Assembly: GCF_000745475.1 (NCBI RefSeq)
Contig: NZ_JQJJ01000003.1
Span: 1-64,000, forward strand
Length of the DNA: 64,000 nt
Source: Allobosea sp. UNC402CLCol
Lineage (GTDB): Bacteria > Pseudomonadota > Alphaproteobacteria > Rhizobiales > Beijerinckiaceae
Direction: 5' to 3'
Below are positions 53,614 through 61,789 of this stretch, one piece after another. Both the position numbers and the translations under genes were made by a program. Each line of letters begins with the position of its first letter. Positions within the stretch are counted from its first letter, which is position 1. The notes below the pieces were generated by a model, which was not told where the DNA came from, made no database searches, and worked only from the letters and a program-made list of their open reading frames with translations.

Positions 53614-54540
53614 ATGAACGACGTCGCCCGCTTGGCCGGCTCGATTGGATTGAGACCTGCGCAGATCTTTCGCGAGATCATCAGGGCGGGCTCGACAAGA
53701 CGCGCCGCGCAAGTGCTGGGCGTGACCCAATCAGCCGTCAGCCAGCATCTCAAGCAGTTCGAGGACGCGGTGGGCGAGAAGCTGTTCGTGCGCGATGGCC
53801 GCGGCCTGATCCCGACGACGAATGCGATCGAGATCTACAACCGCATTGATCGCTATTTCGAGACATTGAGGCATATCGAAGACGAGCTCCTCGATTCATT
53901 CTCGGCGACGCGCAATACGCTGACGATCAGCGCGCCGCATATCACCTGCCTGACTTTTATCCCGAAGCTCGCACTGGAGCTGGACCGAGCCGACAGGACC
54001 CTGGAGCTCCATGTCAAGGCGCAACGGTATGACCAGATCGCCCATAGCCTGCTGACCGGCGAGGCGGATCTCGGCATCTCGCGGCTGCCCTTGGACGAGC
54101 GGTTTTTCCAGTGGCTGGAGATCGCTGAAGTTCAGAATGTCTGTGTCATGCGTGCAGATCATCCGCTGTCGCAGAAAGAATTCATCACCGAGGGCGATCT
54201 TGTTTCCGAGAAATTGCTCTCGATCGAGCGTCAATATGCGGCAAATCCGCTGGGATCGAGAGTTTCGGGTCCGCGGCGAGACGCTTCTGTGGCTAATATC
54301 TATGTCGATTCCGTCGGGTTGGGTGCCTTGTATATCGCAAATGGGCTCTGCGTATCGGTTGATAACGAATTCAACGCGAAGCAGTATGAAACACTGGGAA
54401 ACGATCTCGCGATTATCCCGTTCCGCCCAACCGCAACTTACCGCTATGTGGTCTTTTGGCGTCATGGAAATGAGAAAGGATCGAACTATGCGGAATTGGT
54501 ACGATATTTGTTTATGAAAGAATATTGTCAGAGCCGATAG
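53614..54540 (+). CDS. LysR-family regulator divergent from the peptide transporter operon
   Basis: It has 308 residues. The HTH spans about 15-75 (PAQIFREIIRAGSTRRAAQVLGVTQSAVSQHLKQFEDAVGEKLFVRDGRGLIPT). The effector domain (about 100-300) has FSATRNTLTISAPHITCLTFIPKLA and a C-terminal LGALYIANGLCVSVDNEF block. The branch resembles LysR/OccR-like regulators of amino-acid or opine catabolism. The last third of the gene is visibly lower in GC than its neighbours. It is divergent from the binding-protein gene at 51834-53423 across about 190 bases, so it is the natural regulator of the Dpp/CapA operon. Confidence 0.92.
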   Translation: MNDVARLAGSIGLRPAQIFREIIRAGSTRRAAQVLGVTQSAVSQHLKQFEDAVGEKLFVRDGRGLIPTTNAIEIYNRIDRYFETLRHIEDELLDSFSATRNTLTISAPHITCLTFIPKLALELDRADRTLELHVKAQRYDQIAHSLLTGEADLGISRLPLDERFFQWLEIAEVQNVCVMRADHPLSQKEFITEGDLVSEKLLSIERQYAANPLGSRVSGPRRDASVANIYVDSVGLGALYIANGLCVSVDNEFNAKQYETLGNDLAIIPFRPTATYRYVVFWRHGNEKGSNYAELVRYLFMKEYCQSR

Positions 54541-54624
54541 CTTAATATCGCTGACTTTATACTTTTGGCGTCAATTCGGAGCCGCAAGAAATCATGGGCT
54601 CTATATCATTTTGCGGTGCCTCTG

Positions 54625-55087
54625 CTAAATTGAGCTAGTGCCCAAGCATGCTGGCAATGTCCGTTTTGCGCCTTCACGCCAACTTCCGCTTCTGGCGCGC
54701 CAAGCTGCAGGCGGCTCGCATTCCGGTGGTATCATGCCGAACGCCGCCGCTGTGATGATCTCGTCTGCGGTTTTGAAGTTTACGCATTCGGCTGAAGTGA
54801 AGTCGACGGTGGGTCCGATCGCGTCCCATAGGGCGTCGATCGAACGTTCGGCCCTTGCTGGAAGCAGGGCCTTGAGCTCGGCGAAGTTGTTCGGATTGCA
54901 CTCCGGCGAATAGGGCGGCAGGAACAGGAGTCTCGCGCGGCACTCTCGATCGCCTCACGGCCGCCGGCCGCTCGTGGGCCGGCAGGTTATCTCTGACGAC
55001 GAAATCGCCCGGCATCAGCGTCGGGACCAAAATCTGATCGAAAACGGAACCATTCATCGCTCCGTCATAGACGAATGGAGCCGTCAT
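54625..55087 (-). pseudogene. IS630-family transposase C-terminal relic with frameshift
   Basis: On the minus strand the first frame gives MTAPFVYDGAMNG, then ILVPTLMPGDFVVRDNLPAH, the DDE second-Asp block of IS630 transposases. A frameshift near 54935 moves the reading to LFLPPYSPECNPNNFAELKA (third catalytic region; NP followed by N rather than the usual E), then ERSIDALWDAIGPTVDFTSAEC. The N-terminal half, including the HTH and first Asp, is missing, and no terminal repeats are visible. Immobile relic. Confidence 0.8.
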
Positions 55088-55160
55088 GCCCTCTGACGAG
55101 GCAATTTAAGTTCATTGCGGGGTTCTCGCCCGCCCGCGGGACGACCACCGAGGGGAATAG

Positions 55161-57005
55161 CTAGTGCTGGCTTGCAAGGCAGCCTGCAGTCGCATCTCTC
55201 TGTTGAGGTATCCGTTGAGCAAACCGCTTCAATAGGCCCGTCGCTATCTCGTGTGGCACGGCTTGCGCGAATAAGTAGCCTTGGCCGAGCTCGCAGCCGA
55301 CGCTCGTCAAAAGGGCTGCTTGGTCTTCGTTCTCGATGCCTTCGGCGATAACCCGGATGTCGAGCTTGCGGGCGATATCGATGAGACCTTCGACGATCGC
55401 CAGGCTCGGATCCCCTTGGGCAAGACGGTCAATGAAGGATTTGTCGATCTTGATGATGTCGATCGGGGCCGTGAGCAGATGAGTGAGCGACGCGAACCCG
55501 GTGCCAAAATCATCAAGGGCCACGCGTAGCCCATATCCGCGCAATGCCTTGATCTCGCGAGCGACCACCGGATCGTGCTGGCCGAGATAGACGGACTCCG
55601 TCACCTCGAGAACAATGTACTTTAACGGGACGTTGTGCCGGCCGAATGCAGCTTGGAGGCGGGAAAAGAGTGTTCCGCTGTGAAAATCGGCCGACGCGAT
55701 GTTGATGCCTACGTGCTGCAGTGGGATACCCTGATCCAGCCAGCAGCGCACATCCGATGCGACGGCTGCCATCATGCGTTCAGTCAAACTCGAAGCGACG
55801 CTAACATCCAAAGTGGCCTGATGAAATGCCGCCGCCGAGACAATTTCTCCGGTCGGCTTCCGCAGGCGACACAGCGCCTCCAGCCCGACGATCGCGCGCG
55901 TGTCGAGCCGCAAGATGGGCTGATAGAACGCGTCGATCCTGCCTTCGCGCAGGGCCGCGTCCACGTCGCGGATCACCTCGATGCGGGTCGTGATCGCGCT
56001 GCCCATTCCCGGCCAGTACAGCACGAAACCGCCACGCCCGGTTTCCTTGGCATGGTACAGTGCTAGGTCTGCGTGCTCGCGCACGATTGTTGGATCACCG
56101 TCGCCTACTGACAGCACCGCGCCGCCGATCGTTGCTCGTGGCAAAATCATGTGCCCACCGCACTCGGCGGGCACCGCCAGGGCCTGAAAAATCCGAACCG
56201 TCGTGCCCTCGATGTCAGCAAGCGCATCGGCTGCCTGAAGGATCACGGCAAACTCGTCACCTCCCATGCGGAACACGTGATCCGGCAAGACGCACTCGCT
56301 GACCCGACTTGCCACGGTCTGCAACAGCGCATCGCCGGCGGCATGACCAAAAGTATCGTTGATCGTCTTTAAATTATCGAGATCGATCAGCAGCAAGGCC
56401 CAGGCGCCCGGCTCCGCACAGGAGAGGCGCTCAAGTGACACGTCGAAACTCGCTCGGTTCGGCAGATCAGTCAGCGCATCGACAAAGGCCCGACGCTCCC
56501 GCTCGGTGACGCGCTGATCGCGTTCGAGGGCGATGGCGCATAAGGAGGTACAGGATGCAACGATCTCTTTCTCTCGTGGAGAAGGACCGCGTTTCTCCTT
56601 GAAGTAGAAGGCGAAGGTGCCTAGCACAGCTCCGCTCGCGTCGAAGATGGGGGTCGACCAACACGCTTGGAGTCCTAAGGCCAAGGCCGGTTGCCTGAAG
56701 TCCGTCCAACGTGGATCGGTTGCGATATCCGCCACAATCGCAGTGCGGAGATAGGCCGCAGTGCCGCACGAGCCGACCTGCGGCCCGATCATCAACCCTT
56801 CGAGCCCGGCTGAATACTCATCAGGAAAGTTGGGTCCTGCTAGGGGATGCAACAATCCCCCGCTATCCACGCGCAAAACCGAACACCAGACGTCCGGCAA
56901 AAGCAGCTCAATCTCACGACAGAGGCGGTCGGTCGTCGCTTCCAGCGTCGCGCCTCTCGCAATCATTTCCAGGATATTATTTTGCAACTGAAGCACGACT
57001 GGCAA
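55161..57005 (-). CDS. GAF-GGDEF-EAL cyclic-di-GMP signalling protein
   Basis: The protein has 614 residues and no membrane helix. GAF sensor, about 5-165: LLPDVWCSVLRVDSGGLLHPLAGPNFP...GSCGTAAYLRTAIVADI. GGDEF, about 175-335: DALTDLPNRASFD, NLKTINDTFGHAAGDALL, and the catalytic FRMGGDEFAVIL; no RxxD inhibitory site is obvious. EAL, about 350-600: FYQPILRLDTRAIVGLEALCR (EAL motif kept), ESVYLG, LDDFGTGFASLTHL, IKIDKSFID, IAEGIENEDQA. Both catalytic sites look intact, so the protein may make and break c-di-GMP in response to a small ligand bound by GAF. It stands alone. Confidence 0.94.
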   Translation of the reverse strand: MPVVLQLQNNILEMIARGATLEATTDRLCREIELLLPDVWCSVLRVDSGGLLHPLAGPNFPDEYSAGLEGLMIGPQVGSCGTAAYLRTAIVADIATDPRWTDFRQPALALGLQACWSTPIFDASGAVLGTFAFYFKEKRGPSPREKEIVASCTSLCAIALERDQRVTERERRAFVDALTDLPNRASFDVSLERLSCAEPGAWALLLIDLDNLKTINDTFGHAAGDALLQTVASRVSECVLPDHVFRMGGDEFAVILQAADALADIEGTTVRIFQALAVPAECGGHMILPRATIGGAVLSVGDGDPTIVREHADLALYHAKETGRGGFVLYWPGMGSAITTRIEVIRDVDAALREGRIDAFYQPILRLDTRAIVGLEALCRLRKPTGEIVSAAAFHQATLDVSVASSLTERMMAAVASDVRCWLDQGIPLQHVGINIASADFHSGTLFSRLQAAFGRHNVPLKYIVLEVTESVYLGQHDPVVAREIKALRGYGLRVALDDFGTGFASLTHLLTAPIDIIKIDKSFIDRLAQGDPSLAIVEGLIDIARKLDIRVIAEGIENEDQAALLTSVGCELGQGYLFAQAVPHEIATGLLKRFAQRIPQQRDATAGCLASQH

Positions 57006-57576
57006 TGATCTCAGAAAAATGACCCCCGGCGTCCGTTATACCCCTTTGATGTAAACCGGCGGTGATGAGGCATGCGTTACGCTAGCTTAACAACGATACC
57101 GGCATTTTAGGCACCGGTCGCCTGGGACCGCATCAACACGATTGCGCAGGATCCAGCACCTCAGCGAGTTGAGACCGAATTTCATGGTACGGCAATCTCA
57201 CGGATCACCGGGAGATCGCCCGCTTCTATCGCCGGTTCGTGACCGCGATTGCCGCGGCCAAAATCTGAAGAAGCCAACCGATGGGCTCGGACCGCACCGA
57301 AGCCACACCGTCTCAAGCGCGGCGAGTTTGTTCTGAAGAATATTTGCACAGACCTGTGGCTGACGAAAGCGCCGAGGTTTTGCTTTGGCAAACTCTGTTC
57401 ACATCGAAACACTTTCTTCTGCTCCGGTGCTGTTATTTCGGGGCGAGCATCCGGCGGCGGCCGGTCCCGCCTCTTTGGCTGTAGAACGTAGGACGATCTC
57501 GGGAACTCGCCTGGAAGCAATTTTGGCACAAGCGATTGGGACCCGGTCTGCCGAGTCTGCCGTCCTCTCCCCGTTG
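57006..57576. other. Intergenic stretch, no gene supported
   Basis: About 570 bases upstream of the c-di-GMP gene. A 161-codon minus-strand frame and several plus-strand frames overlap here, all without motifs. A short plus-strand tail (REIARFYRRFVTAIAAAKI then TGA at about 57268) could be a relic, but no family is recognisable. Confidence 0.4.
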
Positions 57577-57696
57577 TCAATTGGGAGGCTGCACGATCTG
57601 AGGCGGGAAACTGATCGAAGCACCCACGGAAATGAGAATAATGCCGGCGACTGCCAGCCAGACCCAAAATTCGAGAGGAGGCTCGGTGCGCTTCAT
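57577..57696 (-). CDS. Candidate 39-residue single-span membrane protein
   Basis: The minus-strand ATG at 57696 opens a frame ending in TGA at 57579-57577. The product begins MKRTEPPLEFWVWLAVAGII, continues LISVGAS, and ends in a Pro-rich tail; residues 9-28 form one hydrophobic helix behind a basic N-terminus. The PLEFWVWLAVA block recurs as PLDFWLWLAVA in the small gene at 61688-61789. It follows the gene at 57735-57974 by 38 bases on the same strand and could be co-transcribed. The ribosome site is weak. No known family. Confidence 0.5.
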   Translation of the reverse strand: MKRTEPPLEFWVWLAVAGIILISVGASISFPPQIVQPPN

Positions 57697-57734
57697 CCGC
57701 TAGAAATCGCGGCCGCGAAGCCTTGTTCCGCGAG

Positions 57735-57974
57735 TTAGTCCTCGCACCGCGTCAGCAGCTTGCCTTCCGGCGTCGTGAAATAGCATGCGTCCTCGTAGTG
57801 GAGGGGAGTGCCATCCTCCAGCGAATAGGAGACCGTGGATAGGCCGGGCTTGTTTTGCCAGACGATGATCATAAAGCGGACTCCCTCAATATCCTGGCAC
57901 TGTTCACGATAGAGCTCGCGGCGGGTGGTCGGCTGGCGCCGAGACGGCACGGCGTGACTTGGAGGGGTAGCCAT
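57735..57974 (-). CDS. Hypothetical 79-residue protein
   Basis: It starts with ATG at 57974, preceded by GAGGTG at 5-base spacing. An internal ATG at 57872, also with GAGGGAG upstream, would give a 45-residue form. The C-terminal part (IIVWQNKPGLSTVSYSLEDG, DACYFTTPEGKLLTRCED) reads as small beta-rich protein with two Cys, and the N-terminal 35 residues are basic and polar. No family recognised. It is divergent from the LigD-type ligase gene, with 120 bases between the starts, and the tiny membrane-protein gene lies just downstream. Confidence 0.55.
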   Translation of the reverse strand: MATPPSHAVPSRRQPTTRRELYREQCQDIEGVRFMIIVWQNKPGLSTVSYSLEDGTPLHYEDACYFTTPEGKLLTRCED

Positions 57975-58094
57975 GCGGACACCTCACGCGAACCACTGAT
58001 GGCCATTCAACCATTCTGCACGCTGGCGGGTTCCGCTAGGGAACGATTCGGCCTGCCGTCAGTTGGCGACTCGTTTCGTTGCGGAGTCGCATGG

Positions 58095-59162
58095 ATGGGT
58101 ATGCGTCGCGTTCTCAGGGCCGGGCCGGGTGTCGATACCGTGAAGGGGCCGCTCACCCGGCGCCGGAAGCCCGAACGTGATCTGTTTTCCGATCCGATGC
58201 CCGAGCGCGTCGAGCCCTGTTTGGCGCTGCTGAAGGACGAGGTGCCGGCCGGTCCGGATTGGGCCTTCGAGGTGAAATGGGACGGCTATCGCTTGGCGAT
58301 CCACATCGTCGGCAAGCGGGTCCGGATCATCACGCGCGGCGGCCATGACTGGACGCCGCGCTTTCCGACGATCGCGTGTGATGCGCTGAGCCTTGGCGTG
58401 GACAGCGCCATCCTCGACGGTGAGGCCGTGGTGCTCGACAAGCACGGTACTTCCGATTTCGGCGCTCTGCAAAAGGCTCTCGGTGGCCGCGGCGGCAAGC
58501 GGTTGGCCTCGGAGGCAGTCCTTTATGCCTTCGACCTGCTTTATCTGAACGGCCATGACCTGCGCCCGATGCCGCTGAGCGATCGGCGCGAGATGCTGGA
58601 GGATCTCCTTCTGGCCGAGCCTCATGGCTCGATCCGGTTGAGCGAAGAGATCGACGCCGATGGCGGTCCATTCATGAAGCTCGCCTGCGAGATGAAGCTT
58701 GAAGGCATCATCGCCAAGCGCCGCGATGCGCCCTACCGATCGGGACGCGGCGGCGATTGGCTGAAGATCAAATGCAGCCGGTCGGAGAGCTTCGTCATCG
58801 TCGGCTATGAACCGTCGACGATCGCCGTGGGCGGGATCGGCCAGCTGCTGCTCGCCGCGAGGCAGGGCGACCACCTGGTCTATGTCGGCGGCGTCGGCAC
58901 CGGCTTCACCGTTGAAACTGGCGCAGCGCTGCGCAAGGCGATGGACAGGCTCATTATAGGGAAGCCGGTGATCGACATGACCGGCCGCAGGCGCTCCTAT
59001 CGCTGGATCACGCCCGCGCTTGTCGCCGAGATCCAGTTTCGGGGCTGGACCGATGACGGCAAGCTGCGTCACGCCTCCTACAAGGGCCTCCGAGAAGATG
59101 CAGACGAGGCGACGGTCTACGAGATGAAGCCGCAGCGACCGCCGGTAGATTTGGACCGATAA
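58095..59162 (+). CDS. ATP-dependent DNA ligase, LigD ligase-domain type
   Basis: It has 355 residues from the ATG at 58095 (ATG at 58101 also possible). The adenylation domain (about 30-225) holds the nucleotidyl motif FEVKWDGYRLAIHIVG with catalytic Lys, then ILDGEAVVLD (motif III), FDLLYLNG, KLEGIIAKRRDAPYRSGR (motif IV) and WLKIKCSRSE (motif V). The OB-fold domain (about 230-345) has FVIVGYEPS, VYVGGVGTGFT, and EIQFRGWTDDGKLRHASYKGLRED. It matches the ligase part of LigD without polymerase or phosphoesterase domains. A Ku gene is not in the window, so a role in end joining is possible but not shown. Confidence 0.92.
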   Translation: MGMRRVLRAGPGVDTVKGPLTRRRKPERDLFSDPMPERVEPCLALLKDEVPAGPDWAFEVKWDGYRLAIHIVGKRVRIITRGGHDWTPRFPTIACDALSLGVDSAILDGEAVVLDKHGTSDFGALQKALGGRGGKRLASEAVLYAFDLLYLNGHDLRPMPLSDRREMLEDLLLAEPHGSIRLSEEIDADGGPFMKLACEMKLEGIIAKRRDAPYRSGRGGDWLKIKCSRSESFVIVGYEPSTIAVGGIGQLLLAARQGDHLVYVGGVGTGFTVETGAALRKAMDRLIIGKPVIDMTGRRRSYRWITPALVAEIQFRGWTDDGKLRHASYKGLREDADEATVYEMKPQRPPVDLDR

Positions 59163-59728
59163 GTCTGTCGACCGCCGCGAATGATCTGACCGCTTCGGAA
59201 CCCGGCATCCTCGTGCTAGTTCATGGCCTGCGCCCGTCGCAGCACCCCTTCGACGGTCGCGGTGCAATCCTTGCCAGGGTGACCACCAGAAGCGAGCCGG
59301 CGTTTCACCCCAGCCGGCTCGCTTCTTTTCGCCTTCGATCGGAGGCGTCAGCCCGCTCGAGCGCAGCGCTCATGTCCAGCTTATTGAGATGGCGCACCGC
59401 TAATAGGAGGCGCGAGATCAGTTCGATCATCAACCGCTGCGTCCAAACGAACGGAGAGTGGTTGAGAAACGGAATAATTGCTCGTCTGAGACCACTGTCG
59501 GCAGCATAGCTAAAATCGCCGCCAAAAAAGAAAATGCGTATCCGAGAAAATATAATTTGGATCTTCGGGCGAGTTGGGCTAGGTATGTCTTCATCGAGAT
59601 TGCTTGGACGGCCGTTGTTATTTTCGCGCTTTGGCGCGACTCTGATGAACTCCCCCTTTCGAAATCGTTCTGAACTCGCCAGACATTTTGTCGGCGAGCG
59701 ACAGGTCTTGCCAAAAGGAGGGTTTCTT
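59163..59728. other. Intergenic stretch before the cold-shock gene, overlapping small frames
   Basis: About 565 bases. It has a clear terminator (59288-59330) and then an A+T-richer part. There, two competing frames each encode one hydrophobic helix: plus 59458-59673 ([17 protein letters not shown]) and minus about 59593-59430 ([18 protein letters not shown]). They are antisense to each other and neither has a good ribosome site, so I call no gene. The last 55 bases are the cold-shock leader. Confidence 0.4.
59288..59330 (+). terminator. Strong rho-independent terminator
   Basis: AGAAGCGAGCCGGC (59288-59301) and GCCGGCTCGCTTCT (59313-59326) make a perfect 14-bp stem with an 11-nt loop followed by TTTTC on the plus strand. 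It lies 125 bases past the ligase stop and probably ends that transcript; the distance also leaves room for a small RNA or a longer 3' end. Confidence 0.8.
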
Positions 59729-59938
59729 ATGACCACCGGCACAGTGAAATGGTTCAATTCCACCAAGGGTTTCGGCTTCATTCAGCCCGACGACGGCAGC
59801 CAGGATGTGTTCGTGCACATCTCCGCCGTCGAACGCGCTGGAATGCGGGACCTGCAAGAAGGCCAGAAGCTTGGATACGAAGTCGCCCGCGACAATCGTT
59901 CCGGCAAGATGGCTGCGGAACAGCTCCAGACTGCGTGA
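59729..59938 (+). CDS. cspA: Cold-shock protein (CspA family)
   Basis: It has 69 residues from the ATG at 59729 with AAGGAGG upstream. The OB-fold carries both RNA-binding motifs: RNP1 KGFGFIQ and RNP2 VFVHI, in the frame [20 protein letters not shown] ... [21 protein letters not shown]. The end [20 protein letters not shown] is typical of alphaproteobacterial members. It binds single-stranded RNA or DNA and acts as an RNA chaperone. The long A/U-rich leader and strong terminator are as usual for csp genes. Monocistronic. Confidence 0.95.
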   Translation: MTTGTVKWFNSTKGFGFIQPDDGSQDVFVHISAVERAGMRDLQEGQKLGYEVARDNRSGKMAAEQLQTA

Positions 59939-59996
59939 CCTGGCAATTGCTGCTGTTGACCACGGATGTACTGGCATCAGCGACGATAGCCACTCG

Positions 59997-60031
59997 AAAG
60001 GCCGGGCATTTGCTCGGCCTTTATTGTTTTT
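59997..60031 (+). terminator. Rho-independent terminator of the cold-shock gene
   Basis: AAAGGCCG (59997-60004) pairs with CGGCCTTT (60015-60022), followed by ATTGTTTTT. It lies 58 bases after the cspA stop. Confidence 0.85.
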
Positions 60032-60044
60032 AATCTAACCGCAA

Positions 60045-60290
60045 ATGGAAATCATTGTGATCGAACTATCAAAGCAGCGCCTAACAGCCGACAATCAGTT
60101 CTTGAAGATCCAGACACGATCCCTGTCTCACGCAAGGATTGTCTCCGAAACGGAGAGGCTGACTCAGCAGCGATCTGACAACATGATCAAGCTGCGCGGG
60201 CTGCGCCTGGCAAAAGAGGCCTCCGATAGACGGGCGGCGCTCGCAGCACCAGTCAATTTGAAGTCACGGCGCCGAACCGGATTCAAATGA
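60045..60290 (+). CDS. Small basic helical protein with RLRxLRLAKEA-like motif
   Basis: It has 81 residues, ATG at 60045 (GTG at 60057 also possible), without a clear ribosome site. It is basic and helical; the segment SDNMIKLRGLRLAKEASDRRAA resembles the TARLRALRLAKEAADR element seen in short conserved proteins of Hyphomicrobiales, and the tail NLKSRRRTGFK is strongly basic. A nucleic-acid or ribosome-associated role would fit the charge, but no function is known. It lies behind the cspA terminator and 126 bases before the mlaD-like gene. Confidence 0.5.
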   Translation: MEIIVIELSKQRLTADNQFLKIQTRSLSHARIVSETERLTQQRSDNMIKLRGLRLAKEASDRRAALAAPVNLKSRRRTGFK

Positions 60291-60416
60291 CGGGAACCGT
60301 CATCCTCGGCTGCATCGATTATTCTCTCGTGGAGTTTGCGGCGATAGCCTACGCTCCGGAATCGCCAGTCGTAGACCGTCGGGCGCTTCGACCGGCAACG
60401 AGAGGCAATTCGCGTC

Positions 60417-61550
60417 ATGGAATCGCGAGCGAGTCACGCGCTGATCGGGTTGCTCACGCTTGCCATCGTCGCGGGACTTCTCGGCTTCACCTTTTGGTTT
60501 GGCAGCGGCACAACAGAGACCGTCAACGTTCGCCTGGTCTTCAATAGCGATATCTCAGGGCTCGGCCGGGGTTCCAGCGTGCTGTTCAATGGTCTTAAGG
60601 TCGGCGAGGTCACACAGGTCGAGATCGAGCCCACCAATCCGCGTCAGATCAACGCCACCGTAAAGGTTTCTCGTTCGACACCGTTACGAGCTGACACGAG
60701 CGCCCGCCTCGAAGGTCAGGGCTTGGCGGGGGTGGTCGCGGTCCAGCTTCGTGGGGGTGACCCCAGCGCGGCCGCATTGCTCCCGGCAGCAGGTCGATCG
60801 CTGCCGGATATCGCCGCCGAACCCTCCGAGGATATCATCAAGAGAGTGGGATCAATCGCCAGGAACATTGATGGCGCGCTTGTCGGGATCGAGGGCGCTA
60901 TCAACAGCAATGCGGGGCCTATATCTGCCTCCATAGCAGAGGCGGAACGGTCCACTCGCGCACAAGCCGAGTATATCGGCGGCCTCGACAAGCTGATGAA
61001 AGGCATCGAAACGACCGCCGAATTCATTGGTCCGCTTCCCGATAAGCTCCAGGCTTTCAGCGATGGAGTGCTGGACAATATTCGCCCTATCGACCCGGGT
61101 CGTGTTGCTCGCGTGATTGATGATATCGACAAGTTTTCCGCCGGGCTCGGCGCCGCAGCCCCAGAGGTCAGCACGGCAATAAAGAGCGCCGCATCGACAA
61201 CGCAGAAGCTCAACACGGCGGCAGACCAGTTCGACAGCGTTCTCAAAGGCGCCCAGGCTTATCTCGACGCCGCCAATGGCGAGAATGGGCGCAAGCTCCT
61301 CGAGGAGGTGACCGACTACGCCAAATACCTGCGCGAACTAGCGAGGACTTTGGACACGCGCTCAGCAGCGCTAACGGTTCAAATCGCTCGTTCTACGGCC
61401 TCCGGATTGCAAAGTCTCGGCAAGGTCACGACAGATAGTCAACATTGGCTTGCCCGATTTATGCGCTCGTTGCACGAAGTGAATCAGAATCCGCAAGGTC
61501 TGCTATTCGGCAACCGCGGCCGGCTGCCTCAACACAGGGGCTCGCGTTAG
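60417..61550 (+). CDS. MlaD/MCE-domain protein, orphan
   Basis: It has 377 residues. One N-terminal membrane helix (ALIGLLTLAIVAGLLGFTFWFG) is followed directly by the MCE domain (about 35-115): VNVRLVFNSDISGLGRGSSVLFNGLKVGEVTQVEI and DTSARLEGQGLAGVVAVQLRGG. The rest is a long helical region (about 130-350) with low-charge heptads, such as RNIDGALVGIEGAINSNAG and TAIKSAASTTQKLNTAADQF, which in related proteins forms the needle that carries lipid across the periplasm. Usually the gene follows mlaE/mlaF-type permease and ATPase genes; here neither is present. Confidence 0.92.
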   Translation: MESRASHALIGLLTLAIVAGLLGFTFWFGSGTTETVNVRLVFNSDISGLGRGSSVLFNGLKVGEVTQVEIEPTNPRQINATVKVSRSTPLRADTSARLEGQGLAGVVAVQLRGGDPSAAALLPAAGRSLPDIAAEPSEDIIKRVGSIARNIDGALVGIEGAINSNAGPISASIAEAERSTRAQAEYIGGLDKLMKGIETTAEFIGPLPDKLQAFSDGVLDNIRPIDPGRVARVIDDIDKFSAGLGAAAPEVSTAIKSAASTTQKLNTAADQFDSVLKGAQAYLDAANGENGRKLLEEVTDYAKYLRELARTLDTRSAALTVQIARSTASGLQSLGKVTTDSQHWLARFMRSLHEVNQNPQGLLFGNRGRLPQHRGSR

Positions 61551-61687
61551 TACCGCGAAAGCAAAGTCAGCTGGGTAGCGGTAACGCTTCATTCACCACG
61601 ATACCCGGCATTTGGCTCAAATGCCGCATTTCTGCGGAACGGACCCGGCAGGCTCGGATTGTCTCGCTGTCACAGGAGAGCAATCCG

Positions 61688-61789
61688 ATGCGGTACCATC
61701 TCCCTCTGGATTTCTGGCTCTGGCTTGCGGTCGCCTTCAATGTGGCTCTTTCCGTCGCGGCCTGCGCGCGCGCCGCATCGGTTGACTGA
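61688..61789 (+). CDS. 33-residue single-span membrane protein
   Basis: ATG at 61688 with AGGAG nine bases upstream (61674-61678) and stop at 61787-61789. The product begins MRYHLPLDFWLWLAVAFNVA, continues LSVAACARAASVD, and forms a single transmembrane helix. The PLDFWLWLAVA block matches PLEFWVWLAVA in the 39-residue candidate at 57577-57696, the two proteins otherwise differing. Good ribosome site and this recurrence argue that it is translated. It lies 137 bases after the mlaD-like gene. No known family. Confidence 0.55.
   Translation: MRYHLPLDFWLWLAVAFNVALSVAACARAASVD

Noticed and set aside
59203..59287. A stretch ending GGTGACCACCA that looked like a tRNA 3' end
   Set aside because: No T-loop GTTCRA box and no cloverleaf pairing could be drawn; only the following terminator hairpin is real.
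59430..59673. Two antisense small frames, each with one hydrophobic helix
   Set aside because: They are mutually exclusive, lack ribosome sites, and complementary hydrophobic codons can create such pairs by chance.
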